From JAFDXJ01 sp038257845 (lineage in GTDB: Bacteria; Bacteroidota; Bacteroidia; Chitinophagales; Chitinophagaceae): 64,000 bases of DNA. Each line of letters begins with the position of its first letter. Position 1 is the stretch's first letter. This document shows, in pieces, positions 26,978 to 37,075 of the stretch. The notes under the pieces are model-generated. The model saw only the letters and a program-made list of their open reading frames with translations, was not told where the DNA came from and ran no database searches. A program made the position numbers and the translations under genes. The stretch lies in contig JBBSQL010000005.1 in the NCBI GenBank assembly GCA_038257845.1, forward strand, positions 83,497 to 147,496. The letters run 5' to 3'.

Positions 26978-28159
26978 ATGGGATGTGGAACTTGTGGTAC
27001 AGGAGCGCCCGGCGGCTGCAAAAGCAATGGTGATTGCAATACCGGCGCATGCAATCGCCTGAATGTGCATGACTGGTTATTGAACTTGCCTATGAGTGAT
27101 CCTCAAAGCTCCTGCAAAATTATTGAGGTTAGTTTCCAGCACGGAAGCCGCAAGGAATTTTACCGGAATAATACCTTACAATATTTTGAAAAGGGAGAAC
27201 ATATAACAGTGGAAGGTGTGAGCGGTATAGATGTGGGCTCGGTAAGTATGAGTGGAGAATTGGTAAGACTTCAATTGAAAAAGAAAGGCGTACTGGAAAC
27301 GAACCAGGAAATCAGGCGGATTCTTCGTCGCAGTACCGAACGCGACCTGGATCTTTATTTTGCCAATAAAGAAAGAGAACCTGAAGCGCTGATGACCAGC
27401 AGGGCGATCATCAACAAATATAAACTGGATATGAAACTCAGTGAAGTGGAATTCCAGGCGGATGGGAAAAAAGCAACTTTTTTTTATACCGCAGATGACC
27501 GCGTAGATTTCCGGGAACTCATCCGTGAACTCGCATCTGCTTTTAAAGTGAAAGTGGAAATGCGCCAGATTGGTATTCGCCAGGAAGCCGGGAAGATTGG
27601 TGGCATTGGCAGTTGCGGGCGTGAACTATGTTGCAGCACCTGGCTTACAGATTTTAAAAGTGTTACCACCACGGCTGCACGTTACCAGAATTTATCTATC
27701 AACCAGGCAAAACTCAGCGGGCAGTGCGGCAGGCTAAAATGTTGTTTAAATTATGAGCTGGATACTTACCTCGATGCCCTGCAGCATTTCCCGGAAAATG
27801 CAGAACTTCTTTATACCGAAATGGGCACAGCCAACCTGGTAAAAAAAGATATTTTCAAAAACCTAATGTGGTATATGTTGCCGCAAAGCAATATTCATTA
27901 CCCACTTGCTATTGAACGTGTGATAGAGATTAAAAAAATGAATGCAAAGAATGTCAAGGCCACAGAATTAAAACCTGTAGATCTTTCTGCCGGAAAAGCA
28001 AGCGCTGAAGACAAGCATGAATTTGTAGATGTTGTGGGCCAGATCACGCTGAAAAGTTTGCAAAAAAGTGAACGCAATAAAACGAAGCAGCGCCCCGGCA
28101 ATCCGCAGAACAGGCAAAACCGCAGACCCGGAAACCGACCACCAAACAGGAGGAATTAA
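26978..28159 (+). CDS. PSP1 domain protein (RicT/YaaT-like)
   Basis: This 393-residue protein has an unusual Cys/Gly-rich N-terminus (MGCGTCGTGAPGGCKSNGDC; seven Cys in the first 45 residues with the next few). The PSP1 domain follows: RKEFYRNN, SMSGELVRLQLKKKG, RAIINKYKLDMKLSEVEFQADGKKATFFYTADDRVDFRELIRELA, RQIGIRQEAGKIGGIGSCGRELCCSTWL and LSGQCGRLKCCLNYE. The CGRELCC and CGRLKCC Cys clusters match those of RicT, whose complex in Bacillus carries Fe-S clusters and affects RNA processing. The tail is basic and Asn/Arg-rich (NPQNRQNRRPGNRPPNRRN), suggesting RNA contact. The role in this phylum is not established. Confidence 0.87.
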   Translation: MGCGTCGTGAPGGCKSNGDCNTGACNRLNVHDWLLNLPMSDPQSSCKIIEVSFQHGSRKEFYRNNTLQYFEKGEHITVEGVSGIDVGSVSMSGELVRLQLKKKGVLETNQEIRRILRRSTERDLDLYFANKEREPEALMTSRAIINKYKLDMKLSEVEFQADGKKATFFYTADDRVDFRELIRELASAFKVKVEMRQIGIRQEAGKIGGIGSCGRELCCSTWLTDFKSVTTTAARYQNLSINQAKLSGQCGRLKCCLNYELDTYLDALQHFPENAELLYTEMGTANLVKKDIFKNLMWYMLPQSNIHYPLAIERVIEIKKMNAKNVKATELKPVDLSAGKASAEDKHEFVDVVGQITLKSLQKSERNKTKQRPGNPQNRQNRRPGNRPPNRRN

Positions 28160-28307
28160 AATGTATAACCAGGCTCATAAAAAATTGGTACAAACAAAGC
28201 CTGACTTAGTTTAGCCTTTAATAAACAATTTTTATTTAAGATTAAAGTGCAACTATGACACGAGATTAATATAGCAAAAGATCATTTATCTTTTCTCCAT
28301 GGAACAT

Positions 28308-30413
28308 TTACATTTTGATAAAAAATTTGCTGCAACTTCCATCAGTTAGCATATAATAACCTTTGGCTAATTTACTAACATCTATTGCTATTGTTGAACT
28401 GTTATTTGGTAGAAGAATAGTTCTCAAAATTTTACCATTCGCATCAAAGATTTTCAATGTATTATTTTGTACAGGCTGGTTTATTACAACATTCAAAGTA
28501 TTCTTTACCGGATTAGGGAAAATTGTAAATCCCTCATTGTTGTCAAACTTTACAAGTACCACTTTGCTATAGGAAAAACTCCCATCTTTCTCAATAGATT
28601 TTAAACGATAAAAACTTTTTGGAAAATCAGGACTTTCGTCAGTGACTGAATAATTTTGAGTTGAACTATTACCTGCTAAAGCATTCACGGTAATAATTTT
28701 ACTAAAGTTTATTCCATCTTTGCTTCTTTCTATATCAAAATGCGAAAGATTTTCATCTCCGCTGCATTCCCACTTAAGCATTACCTTATTGCCCATCTTC
28801 TCTGCGAGAAAATCTTTTAAGTTTATTGCCAATACGCCGTTGGGAGATGTAAGAGCAAGCCAAAATTCGCTGTATGAATTCACTTCGAATTCAAAAAATC
28901 TGAATTCATTTGTAAAACCATAATTTCCAATTTTAGAAGGAATAATAGAGGTATATTTTGAACTGTTATCATCATTATTATTCCAATCTAAATCCACATT
29001 ACTTCCATCATACTTTATAATACGAATATCATTTATCGTCCTGGTAGTGCCATATTGAACATTAAAGGAATCCAAAAAATTTTGAATATCAGCATTCGTA
29101 CAATAAATACGTACAGTGTTGATAGAAGTCGGTTGTTTGTTTGGTGTAACGAAAATATTACGGTTCATAAATGCTCCATATTCCTTATCAATATTGCCAA
29201 ACCATCCATACGTATTTTGAATGTCAGATCCGGTATGAATATTTGCTCCCCAAAGAGTTTTGCCAAGATTATTATTATGAGGATTTATGTCAGCATACAA
29301 TTCACCAGAGTTTTTTTGTAACGAATTAAAAAAAGTATCTTTAATAACCGGGGCATTATTGGTATTAACCTGGTAACTGCCCGCAATGGTGTCAACTGCC
29401 GGGCCCCCTATAAACTTACCAAAAGCAACAGCATATCCTCCAACAGGAATTGTAGAAGCTATGCTATTATCATCAGTATTGATGGCAGCAACTATGTAAT
29501 CGGGATTTCTTCCTCCTGCTACATATACTTTGGATCCATCTAAAGTGAATGCAATACCATAAGCCTGTGGTATTCCCGAAATAGTTTCCGTTAATGTATT
29601 ATTTATAGCATTGATAACTACTACTTGATATGAGGAATAATTTGAAGCATAAACTTTTGTACCATCAGGACTTACAGCTACGCCCAAAGGTTGAGTACCT
29701 GGCGTTGTAGTTGTAGGAATATTTGCCACTATCGCATTTGTTGAAGTATTTATAACAATTATCTGATGCAGTACCATGTCAGTAGCATATAATTTAGTTC
29801 CATCAGGGCTAACAGCTACTCCATAAATAGTACCAGTTCCAGTGTTGATAGTTGATGAAATAGTATTAGTTACAGTATTTATAACCGTAATAAGATTACC
29901 AACTGCAACAAATACTTTTTTGCCATCCGGGCTTACTGCAATCCCCTCTGTTCCCTTTGATGGCATTACAATCTTTGCTATTACATTGCTCGTGTTTGTA
30001 TTTACTACATATACTGTATCATAATTAGAACCTATGCTCACTCCTGCATAATATAGTTTTGAGCCATCCGGGCTTATATCTATTCCATCTGCACCAATAA
30101 TACCACCTAGCCCCAGGCTTATATTGTTAATTATTGTATTGGTGCTTGTATTTATTACCGAAATAAAATTATTAGTATGATTATTTTCATCAAAATAAGT
30201 AATAAATGCTTTTGACCCGTCCGGGCTTACAACTACCGCATCCGGACCAACAAATGGTGTAGGTATTGTGGCAATAACAGTATTTGTTTTCGTATTAATT
30301 ACAGAAATACTGTTTATGTCGACATGAGTTATATATGCATTTTGCGCAAATAAATTTGTGGAAAGTAATGCAATAGAAAAAATGCTGAACAACTTACAAG
30401 CAGAAATCTTCAT
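28308..30413 (-). CDS. YVTN beta-propeller surface protein with T9SS type A sorting domain
   Basis: The frame opens at 30473, but the ATG at 30413 (701 residues) gives a proper signal peptide (LFSIFSIALLSTNLFA). About seven YVTN-type propeller blades follow, each with a core such as AVSPDGTKLYATD and IVINTSTNAIVANI. A separate region contains YKL-like DNIRIIKYDG-type strands and an FN3-like segment (KVMLKWECSGDENLSHFDIERSKDG). The end is a T9SS sorting domain (FTIFPNPVKNTLNVV, LKIFDANGKIL, LAKGYYMLTDGSCSKFFIKM). It is probably exported through the T9SS and attached to the surface or released. It is monocistronic. Confidence 0.88.
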   Translation of the reverse strand: MKISACKLFSIFSIALLSTNLFAQNAYITHVDINSISVINTKTNTVIATIPTPFVGPDAVVVSPDGSKAFITYFDENNHTNNFISVINTSTNTIINNISLGLGGIIGADGIDISPDGSKLYYAGVSIGSNYDTVYVVNTNTSNVIAKIVMPSKGTEGIAVSPDGKKVFVAVGNLITVINTVTNTISSTINTGTGTIYGVAVSPDGTKLYATDMVLHQIIVINTSTNAIVANIPTTTTPGTQPLGVAVSPDGTKVYASNYSSYQVVVINAINNTLTETISGIPQAYGIAFTLDGSKVYVAGGRNPDYIVAAINTDDNSIASTIPVGGYAVAFGKFIGGPAVDTIAGSYQVNTNNAPVIKDTFFNSLQKNSGELYADINPHNNNLGKTLWGANIHTGSDIQNTYGWFGNIDKEYGAFMNRNIFVTPNKQPTSINTVRIYCTNADIQNFLDSFNVQYGTTRTINDIRIIKYDGSNVDLDWNNNDDNSSKYTSIIPSKIGNYGFTNEFRFFEFEVNSYSEFWLALTSPNGVLAINLKDFLAEKMGNKVMLKWECSGDENLSHFDIERSKDGINFSKIITVNALAGNSSTQNYSVTDESPDFPKSFYRLKSIEKDGSFSYSKVVLVKFDNNEGFTIFPNPVKNTLNVVINQPVQNNTLKIFDANGKILRTILLPNNSSTIAIDVSKLAKGYYMLTDGSCSKFFIKM

Positions 30414-30675
30414 ATGGGTAATTTTAGTATGGTTTAAAAAAGTAACTTGAAGAAGTAAATTTTGCAACTTCATAGTAAATATAATGTTAATTATTATTTT
30501 AACAAATTTTTTTCAAAAGTATCTCATTTTATTTATTGGTAACAATATAAAAAAGTGAGTTATTTATTTTGAAATAAAGCATCACATTTTGACTCTCTAA
30601 TAAAAAATAAATCGAAGATGAAATTTTCAATGCTTCTAATTCCCCCAAAAATCTTAATTCATAAATCCTTAAATC

Positions 30676-31980
30676 TTAAATCCTCTCAATCTCCGCTCCC
30701 AACCCCCGCAACCGCTGATCAATATATTGATACCCGCGATCTACCTGGTCAATGTTTTGAATAGTACTTTTTCCATCAGCACTTAATGCTGCAATCAACA
30801 ACGCCACACCCGCACGAATATCTGGACTACTCATGGAAATGCCGCGCAGGTTTTGTGTGCGTCCCAGGCCTATAACCGTTGCCCTGTGCGGATCACACAA
30901 AATAATTTTGGCGCCCATGTCTATTAATTTATCCACGAAAAATAAACGGCTTTCAAACATTTTTTGATGAATGAGCACACTGCCCACAGCCTGCGTTGCC
31001 ACCACGAGCATGATGCTCAATAAATCGGGTGTCAATCCCGGCCAGGGATGATCGGAAATAGTGAGAATACCTCCATCAAGAAATGAAGCGATTGTATATT
31101 TTTCCCGGGCGGGTAAATAAATATCATCCCCGCGGAATTCCATTTCAATACCCAGCAGTTTGAATTTGTCCGGAATAATTCCAAGGTGTTCAATGCCTGC
31201 ATTTTTTATTAAAATTTCACTTTGCGTCATGGCCGCAAGGCCAATGAAACTTCCTACTTCGATCATGTCGGGTAACATGGTATGTGATGTGCCATTCAAT
31301 TTTTCTACACCTTCAATCACTAATAAATTACTGCCAATGCCGGTAATTTTTGCACCCATGCGGCAAAGCATTTTGCACAATTGCTGGAGATAAGGTTCGC
31401 AGGCAGCATTGTATAAAGTAGTCGCGCCTTTCGCCAGAACTGCCGCCATCACAAGGTTTGCGGTTCCGGTTAAAGATGGTTCATCCAGTAAAATATATTT
31501 TCCAATTAATTCTTTTGCCTGCATCACAAAAATGCCATGCGTTTTATCATATTGAAATGATGCGCCCATTTTTTCAAAACCAATAATATGTGTATCGAGT
31601 CTGCGGCGGCCAATTTTATCACCACCCGGTTTTGGAATATATGCTTTTTGAAATCTCGCCAGCATTGGACCGGCGATCAACACAGATCCGCGCAGATGCC
31701 CGCTTTTTTCCATAAATTTTTCTGAACCAAGCAGACTAATATCCACTTCATCCGCGCAAAAAATACAGGTATGCCTGTCCTTGCGTTCCACTTTTACGCC
31801 GAGGCTTTCCAATAATTCTATGAGCAGGTTTACATCAGTGATATCGGGAATATTGGAAATTTCCACTTTCTCTGCGGTGAGCAAAACGGCTGAAATTACC
31901 TGCAGCGCTTCATTCTTTGCACCCTGCGGTGTAATTTCTCCGCTTAATTTCTTTCCACCAATTACTTCAAATGCTGCCAT
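30676..31980 (-). CDS. murA: UDP-N-acetylglucosamine 1-carboxyvinyltransferase
   Basis: MurA transfers enolpyruvate from PEP to UDP-GlcNAc, the first committed step of peptidoglycan synthesis. The 434-residue protein has the GAKNEAL motif with Lys22-Asn23, LRGSVLIAGPMLAR, and TLYNAACEPYLQQLC near the middle. The active-site loop reads KPGGDKIGRRRLD, so the residue equivalent to E. coli Cys115, the target of fosfomycin, is Asp121. Enzymes with Asp here are active and fosfomycin-insensitive in other bacteria (for example Mycobacterium). It is divergent from uvrB and has no operon partners. Confidence 0.95.
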   Translation of the reverse strand: MAAFEVIGGKKLSGEITPQGAKNEALQVISAVLLTAEKVEISNIPDITDVNLLIELLESLGVKVERKDRHTCIFCADEVDISLLGSEKFMEKSGHLRGSVLIAGPMLARFQKAYIPKPGGDKIGRRRLDTHIIGFEKMGASFQYDKTHGIFVMQAKELIGKYILLDEPSLTGTANLVMAAVLAKGATTLYNAACEPYLQQLCKMLCRMGAKITGIGSNLLVIEGVEKLNGTSHTMLPDMIEVGSFIGLAAMTQSEILIKNAGIEHLGIIPDKFKLLGIEMEFRGDDIYLPAREKYTIASFLDGGILTISDHPWPGLTPDLLSIMLVVATQAVGSVLIHQKMFESRLFFVDKLIDMGAKIILCDPHRATVIGLGRTQNLRGISMSSPDIRAGVALLIAALSADGKSTIQNIDQVDRGYQYIDQRLRGLGAEIERI

Positions 31981-32129
31981 GCTGATTTTTATTGAAACGA
32001 AATTAAAGATGTGAATTTGAAAATCTGTTTATTTTATTTTCTCCAAAGGCTGAATTTACAAATATTTACCGAAGACGCTTTTTAAACTACCCATTTCATT
32101 TTGTACATTGCAGTAAGCAAAAAATATAT

Positions 32130-34163
32130 ATGGGTTTTGAACTTCATACGCCGTATGCGCCAAGTGGCGACCAGCCAACAGCCATCGCGGAACTCACAAA
32201 AGAATTGAATAACGGGGAAAGATACCAGGTGCTTCTTGGTGTAACCGGCAGTGGCAAAACCTTCACCATGGCGAATGTTATTCAAAATGTGCAAAGGCCG
32301 GTGCTCGTGCTCACGCATAATAAAACACTCGTGGCGCAATTATATGGAGAATTCAAACAATTTTTTCCCAATAACGCGGTCGGTTATTTCGTGAGTTATT
32401 ATGATTATTATCAACCCGAAGCATACATTTCTTCGAGCGATACTTATATAGAAAAAGACCTGAGCATTAATGAAGAACTGGATAAACTGCGACTGAATAC
32501 GACGGCGGAATTATTGACGGGCAGAAGAGATATTATCGTGGTGGCGAGTGTGAGTTGCATTTATGGAATTGGTAATCCCACTGATTTTGAAAATGGTATT
32601 GTGCGCATTCATAAAGGGCAAATCATTTCCCGCCAGGGATTTTTACACGCATTGGTGAACAGCTTATATAACCGCACGCAGGTTGAGTTTAAGCGCGGAA
32701 CATTCCGAGTGAAAGGTGATACGGTAGATATCAATTTGCCGTATGTGGATTATGGATATCGCATTACTTTTTTTGGTGATGAAATAGAAAGTATTGAAAG
32801 TCTTGATGTGCAAACGAATAAGCGAATGGTGGTGTTGGAAAATGCGGCGATCTTTCCGGCAAACCTTTATGTGGCTCCAAAAAACATGTTGAACCAGATC
32901 ATTTGCGAGATCCAGGATGAGATGCAATTGCAGGTAGAATATTTTAAAAATAATGGGAAATTTATTGAAGCGCAACGCATCAAAGAGCGCGTGGAATATG
33001 ATATTGAAATGATCCGCGAATTAGGTTATTGTAATGGTATTGAAAATTACTCACGATTTTTTGACAGACGCAAACCAGGCACGCGTCCCTTTTGTTTGCT
33101 GGATTATTTTGATAAAGATTTCATCACCATTATAGATGAAAGTCACCAAACCATTCCACAGATCGCGGGTATGTATGGCGGTGACCGCAGCCGTAAATTA
33201 GTGTTGGTAGATTATGGTTTCCGTTTGCCCAGTGCATTGGATAACCGGCCATTGAATTTTAATGAATTTGAAAATATTACCGGTCAAACAATTTTTTTAA
33301 GCGCAACGCCGGGCGATTTTGAACTGGAAAAAACGGGCGGCGTTGTAGTAGAGCAAGTGGTTAGACCGACAGGTTTATTAGAACCACCGATTGAAGTGCG
33401 GCCGAGCATCAACCAGGTGGATGATTTGCTGGATGAAATAGATAAAAGGGTTAAAAAAGGCGGCCGCATTTTGGTCACAACTTTAACCAAAAGAATGGCG
33501 GAAGAGATGGATAAATATTTGCACCGCATCAATATAAAATCAAAATATATTCACAGCGATGTGGATGCATTGGAACGCGTGGAAATCTTACGCCAGTTGC
33601 GTTTGGGCGATATTGATGTGTTGGTTGGCGTGAATTTATTGCGCGAAGGATTGGATCTTCCGGAAGTAACATTGGTCGCAATTCTTGATGCAGATAAAGA
33701 AGGTTTTTTGAGAAATGAAAAATCATTGACACAGACAGCAGGACGCGCGGCGCGAAATGTAGATGGATTGGTAATTTTTTATGCAGACACGATTACACAA
33801 AGTATGCGTAAAACGATGGATGAAACGGATCGCCGGCGCGAAAAACAAGTAGCGTATAATATTCTGCATGGCATTACGCCAAAAACAATTATTAAGAGTA
33901 TTGAGCAAATCATGAAGCAAACTTCCGTGCTGGATATTAAAGGTTATGATCCGGATAAGCCTTATGCGATAATTGATGAATTGATGATTCCTGCTGCGGA
34001 AGATAATGATGAGTATAAAACCATTCCGCAGGTAGAAAAGGCGATCAGTAAAATTAAAAAGGCCATGGAAAAAGCGGCGCGTGATCTTGATTTTATAGAA
34101 GCTGCTGGATTAAGAGATAAAATGTTTGGGCTGCAAAAAGTGCTGGAAGAAATGAAAAAATAG
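32130..34163 (+). CDS. uvrB: excinuclease ABC subunit B
   Basis: UvrB is the damage-verifying helicase of nucleotide excision repair. The 677-residue length is standard. Motifs are Walker A GVTGSGKT (37-44), the beta-hairpin region YYDYYQPEAYISSSDTYIEKD, TIIDESHQT, ILVTTLTKRMAEEM, LVGVNLLREGLDLPEV and QTAGRAARN. The C-terminal UVR domain that contacts UvrC is present (AISKIKKAMEKAARDLDFIEAA). It is divergent from murA across 149 bases; uvrA and uvrC are not here. Confidence 0.97.
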   Translation: MGFELHTPYAPSGDQPTAIAELTKELNNGERYQVLLGVTGSGKTFTMANVIQNVQRPVLVLTHNKTLVAQLYGEFKQFFPNNAVGYFVSYYDYYQPEAYISSSDTYIEKDLSINEELDKLRLNTTAELLTGRRDIIVVASVSCIYGIGNPTDFENGIVRIHKGQIISRQGFLHALVNSLYNRTQVEFKRGTFRVKGDTVDINLPYVDYGYRITFFGDEIESIESLDVQTNKRMVVLENAAIFPANLYVAPKNMLNQIICEIQDEMQLQVEYFKNNGKFIEAQRIKERVEYDIEMIRELGYCNGIENYSRFFDRRKPGTRPFCLLDYFDKDFITIIDESHQTIPQIAGMYGGDRSRKLVLVDYGFRLPSALDNRPLNFNEFENITGQTIFLSATPGDFELEKTGGVVVEQVVRPTGLLEPPIEVRPSINQVDDLLDEIDKRVKKGGRILVTTLTKRMAEEMDKYLHRINIKSKYIHSDVDALERVEILRQLRLGDIDVLVGVNLLREGLDLPEVTLVAILDADKEGFLRNEKSLTQTAGRAARNVDGLVIFYADTITQSMRKTMDETDRRREKQVAYNILHGITPKTIIKSIEQIMKQTSVLDIKGYDPDKPYAIIDELMIPAAEDNDEYKTIPQVEKAISKIKKAMEKAARDLDFIEAAGLRDKMFGLQKVLEEMKK

Positions 34164-34243
34164 GCATTGAAATTTTCATTTATCCATTTTATTTATTTGG
34201 ATACATCATTATTTAGTATTTTTAAAATCCAAAAAAAGTCAAC

Positions 34244-36244
34244 ATGAAAAGATTTTACCCACTGCTTATTTTAATGACATTCAGTTTTGCTGCAACAGCA
34301 CAAATAAAAAAAGGGCCGCAACCAGTAGACATTTACAAGATGAAAAAAACATCTGATATCCAGGTTTCTCCGGATGGAAAATGGGTTGTTTATACAGTAA
34401 CGACGGATGATACAGCGCATGATGGTTGGAATGATGATATATGGATGACCTCCTGGGATGGTACACAAACTATTCAACTCACCAATTCAACAGAAGATGA
34501 ATCTTCTCCTTTATTCAGTCCCGATGGAAAATATATTTCCTTTATTTCTGCCAGGAAAATTGGCGATGATGATGAAGATGATGCCAATGATAAAGGACAG
34601 GTTTGGCTGATGGATCGCAGGGGTGGAGAAGCTAAAAGTATTAGTGATGTAAAAAGTGGTATCAAAGATTATTGCTGGAGCCCGGATGGGAAAAGTATTT
34701 TACTGGTAATGAAGGACCAGGATTTTAGTGATACTTCAAAAATAAATGCCAGGTTGCCTTTTGTCATAGATCGCTATCATTTTAAAGCAGATTATACCGG
34801 TTATTTGGATAGAAGAGCGACGCATTTTTATTTACTAAATATTGCATCGGGAAATATTGATACATTAACAAGTGGAAAGTATGATGAGACTTCTCCTGCG
34901 TTTAGCCCGGATGGAAAACAAATTGTTTTTGTAAGTAACCGCACTGAAGACCCAGATAAAAATGAGAACTCAGATATTTATGTAATGGAGGCAAAGCCCG
35001 GTGCAAAAATGAAACAACTCACTACATGGGAAGGTGCAGACACAGATCCGCAATGGAGCCCGGATGGAAAAACGATTGCCTATATGCAAAGTTTTAGCAA
35101 TGAAAAATTCACCATGTTTGGTAATGATAATCTTGCAATCATTTCAAAAGATGGAGGTACTCCAAAACTTTTATCTGCTGCTGTTGAAAGAAATATTACT
35201 GCACATCAATGGTCTAAAGATGGAAACAGTATTGCTACTTTGATGGACGATGACCGCAGGAGCAGCGTTGTTTTATTTGGATTGGATGGTAAAGAAATCA
35301 GCAGGCCGGGAAATGGCGACCGCGCTTTTGTAGAACTACAATTGAATAAAGCAACCGGACAATGGGCAACTCTATTAACCGATCCGCACATGCCGTATGA
35401 AGTATATGCATTGGAAAATGGTGTAACCCGCCGCCTGACTACATTCCAGGATGACTATATCAAATCTGTTTCTTTGGCAAACGTGTCAGGCTTTGAAAGT
35501 AAAAGTAAGGATGGCACAATGGTTTCCGGTATTTTATATACACCTTCAACTGCTTCAAAAAACAAAGCGCTTCCACTCATCATGTATATTCATGGTGGAC
35601 CGGTTGGCCAGGATGATTATGAGTTTGATATGACTGCTCAAATATTAGCAGAAAAAGGTTTTGCAGTAGCACAAGTAAATTATCGCGGGAGTAGTGGAAA
35701 AACGAATGATTATATACGCGCAATCATGGGTGACTGGGGCGATAAAGAAGTGATTGATATCAATGGCGCCGTAGATTATTTAATTGAAAAAGGTATTGCA
35801 GATTCTACAAAGCTTGGCATCTTCGGCTGGAGCTATGGCGGTATTCTTACGGACTATTGTATCGCTACGAATCAACGCTTTAAAGCCGCTTCAAGTGGCG
35901 CGGGCAGTGCATTACAACTAAGTATGTATGGTGTGGATCAATATGTCACACAATACAATAATGAAATCGGGCCACCTTGGAAAAATTTGGATAAATGGAT
36001 AAAAATATCTTATGCATTTCTCCATGCAGACAGGATCAATACGCCCACACTTTTCATGGCTTCGCAAAATGATTTCAATGTGCCGGTTGCGGGTGCAGAA
36101 CAAATGTACCAGGCATTGAAAACTACAGGCATTCCAACTGAACTTGTAATTTATCCGGGACAAAATCATGGCATTATTGTTCCGAGTTATATAGCCGACC
36201 GCTGGCAACGCTATATTGATTGGTTCAGTAAATATTTAAAATGA
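34244..36244 (+). CDS. S9 family peptidase (prolyl oligopeptidase / acylaminoacyl peptidase type), exported
   Basis: This 666-residue protein has a signal peptide (FYPLLILMTFSFAATA). The N-terminal half is a WD40-like PD40 propeller with repeated motifs such as SPDGKWVVYTV, SPDGKYISFIS and SPDGKQIVFVS. The C-terminal alpha/beta-hydrolase domain has the nucleophile Ser530 in GWSYGG, Asp610 in SQNDFNVP and His642 in GQNHGI, together with YIHGGP for the oxyanion region. It probably degrades peptides in the periplasm. It is 80 bases after uvrB and 37 bases before the ParA gene; a shared transcript is possible. Confidence 0.92.
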   Translation: MKRFYPLLILMTFSFAATAQIKKGPQPVDIYKMKKTSDIQVSPDGKWVVYTVTTDDTAHDGWNDDIWMTSWDGTQTIQLTNSTEDESSPLFSPDGKYISFISARKIGDDDEDDANDKGQVWLMDRRGGEAKSISDVKSGIKDYCWSPDGKSILLVMKDQDFSDTSKINARLPFVIDRYHFKADYTGYLDRRATHFYLLNIASGNIDTLTSGKYDETSPAFSPDGKQIVFVSNRTEDPDKNENSDIYVMEAKPGAKMKQLTTWEGADTDPQWSPDGKTIAYMQSFSNEKFTMFGNDNLAIISKDGGTPKLLSAAVERNITAHQWSKDGNSIATLMDDDRRSSVVLFGLDGKEISRPGNGDRAFVELQLNKATGQWATLLTDPHMPYEVYALENGVTRRLTTFQDDYIKSVSLANVSGFESKSKDGTMVSGILYTPSTASKNKALPLIMYIHGGPVGQDDYEFDMTAQILAEKGFAVAQVNYRGSSGKTNDYIRAIMGDWGDKEVIDINGAVDYLIEKGIADSTKLGIFGWSYGGILTDYCIATNQRFKAASSGAGSALQLSMYGVDQYVTQYNNEIGPPWKNLDKWIKISYAFLHADRINTPTLFMASQNDFNVPVAGAEQMYQALKTTGIPTELVIYPGQNHGIIVPSYIADRWQRYIDWFSKYLK

Positions 36245-36281
36245 TTTTGAACGCATACAATAATATTTTAAAAATAAAAGT

Positions 36282-37019
36282 ATGGCCACATTCGCATTAT
36301 ACAATTTGAAAGGTGGTGTAGGAAAAACCGCCGCATCTGTAAACCTTGCGTATCTCTCCGCCGCCGATGGGAAAAAAACTTTGCTGTGGGACCTTGATCC
36401 GCAGGGCGCTGCCTCTTATTATTTACGCGTCGAAACTTCGGGTAAAAATGAATTTAAAAAAATGCTTTCAGGGAATTTGACCGTGCAGGAAACGATCAAA
36501 GAATCCATATTTGAAAATCTCTGGATCATACCGGCAGACCTGAGTTCGCGCCATGCAGATATATTATTGGACGGACAAAAACAAAGCAGGAAAAAATTGA
36601 AATCATTCCTGCATGAACTCAAAGAATTTGACACTATTATTATTGACTGCCCGCCGGGATTATCCATATTGCATGAAAATGTTTTTTATGCCGCGGACTG
36701 GGTTTTAATGCCAAATATTCCAACTACTTTATCCATTTTATCCTATGATAAAGTGATTGATTTTTTTGAAGAAAATAATTTGGATACGGGAAAAATAAAA
36801 TGTTTTTTCAGTATGGTGGATCACCGGAAAAATATGCACCATGAAGTGATGCAGAAATTTTATAAGGATAGCATTTTCTTTAAAAGTTACATTCCCTATT
36901 TAAGTGATGTTGAAAAAATGGGCAATCATCAGCAACCGATTTTCGAATTTGCCAATAGCAGTTATGCCGCGGCGTGTTACCGCGATCTATGGAATGAAAT
37001 AAAGAAAAAATGTTTATAG
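36282..37019 (+). CDS. ParA-family (MinD/ParA) P-loop ATPase without a ParB partner
   Basis: This 245-residue protein has the deviant Walker A motif KGGVGKT at the N-terminus, LLWDLDPQGAASYYL (Walker A' Asp) and FDTIIIDCPPGLS (Walker B). Such ATPases position chromosomes, plasmids or protein complexes. No parB or centromere-like repeats are adjacent, and the next gene is an esterase, so it is an orphan ParA whose cargo cannot be read from the context. Confidence 0.87.
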   Translation: MATFALYNLKGGVGKTAASVNLAYLSAADGKKTLLWDLDPQGAASYYLRVETSGKNEFKKMLSGNLTVQETIKESIFENLWIIPADLSSRHADILLDGQKQSRKKLKSFLHELKEFDTIIIDCPPGLSILHENVFYAADWVLMPNIPTTLSILSYDKVIDFFEENNLDTGKIKCFFSMVDHRKNMHHEVMQKFYKDSIFFKSYIPYLSDVEKMGNHQQPIFEFANSSYAAACYRDLWNEIKKKCL

Positions 37020-37075
37020 AAAATACTTAATTTTAATAAAAAAGGATATATTTCATCAATCAAAAAAAGAAAAAA

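Noticed and set aside
29330..30350. DNA-level repeats in the beta-propeller gene as a possible repeat array or CRISPR
   Set aside because: The repeats are divergent protein blades (YVTN type) in one reading frame, without identical repeats or spacers.
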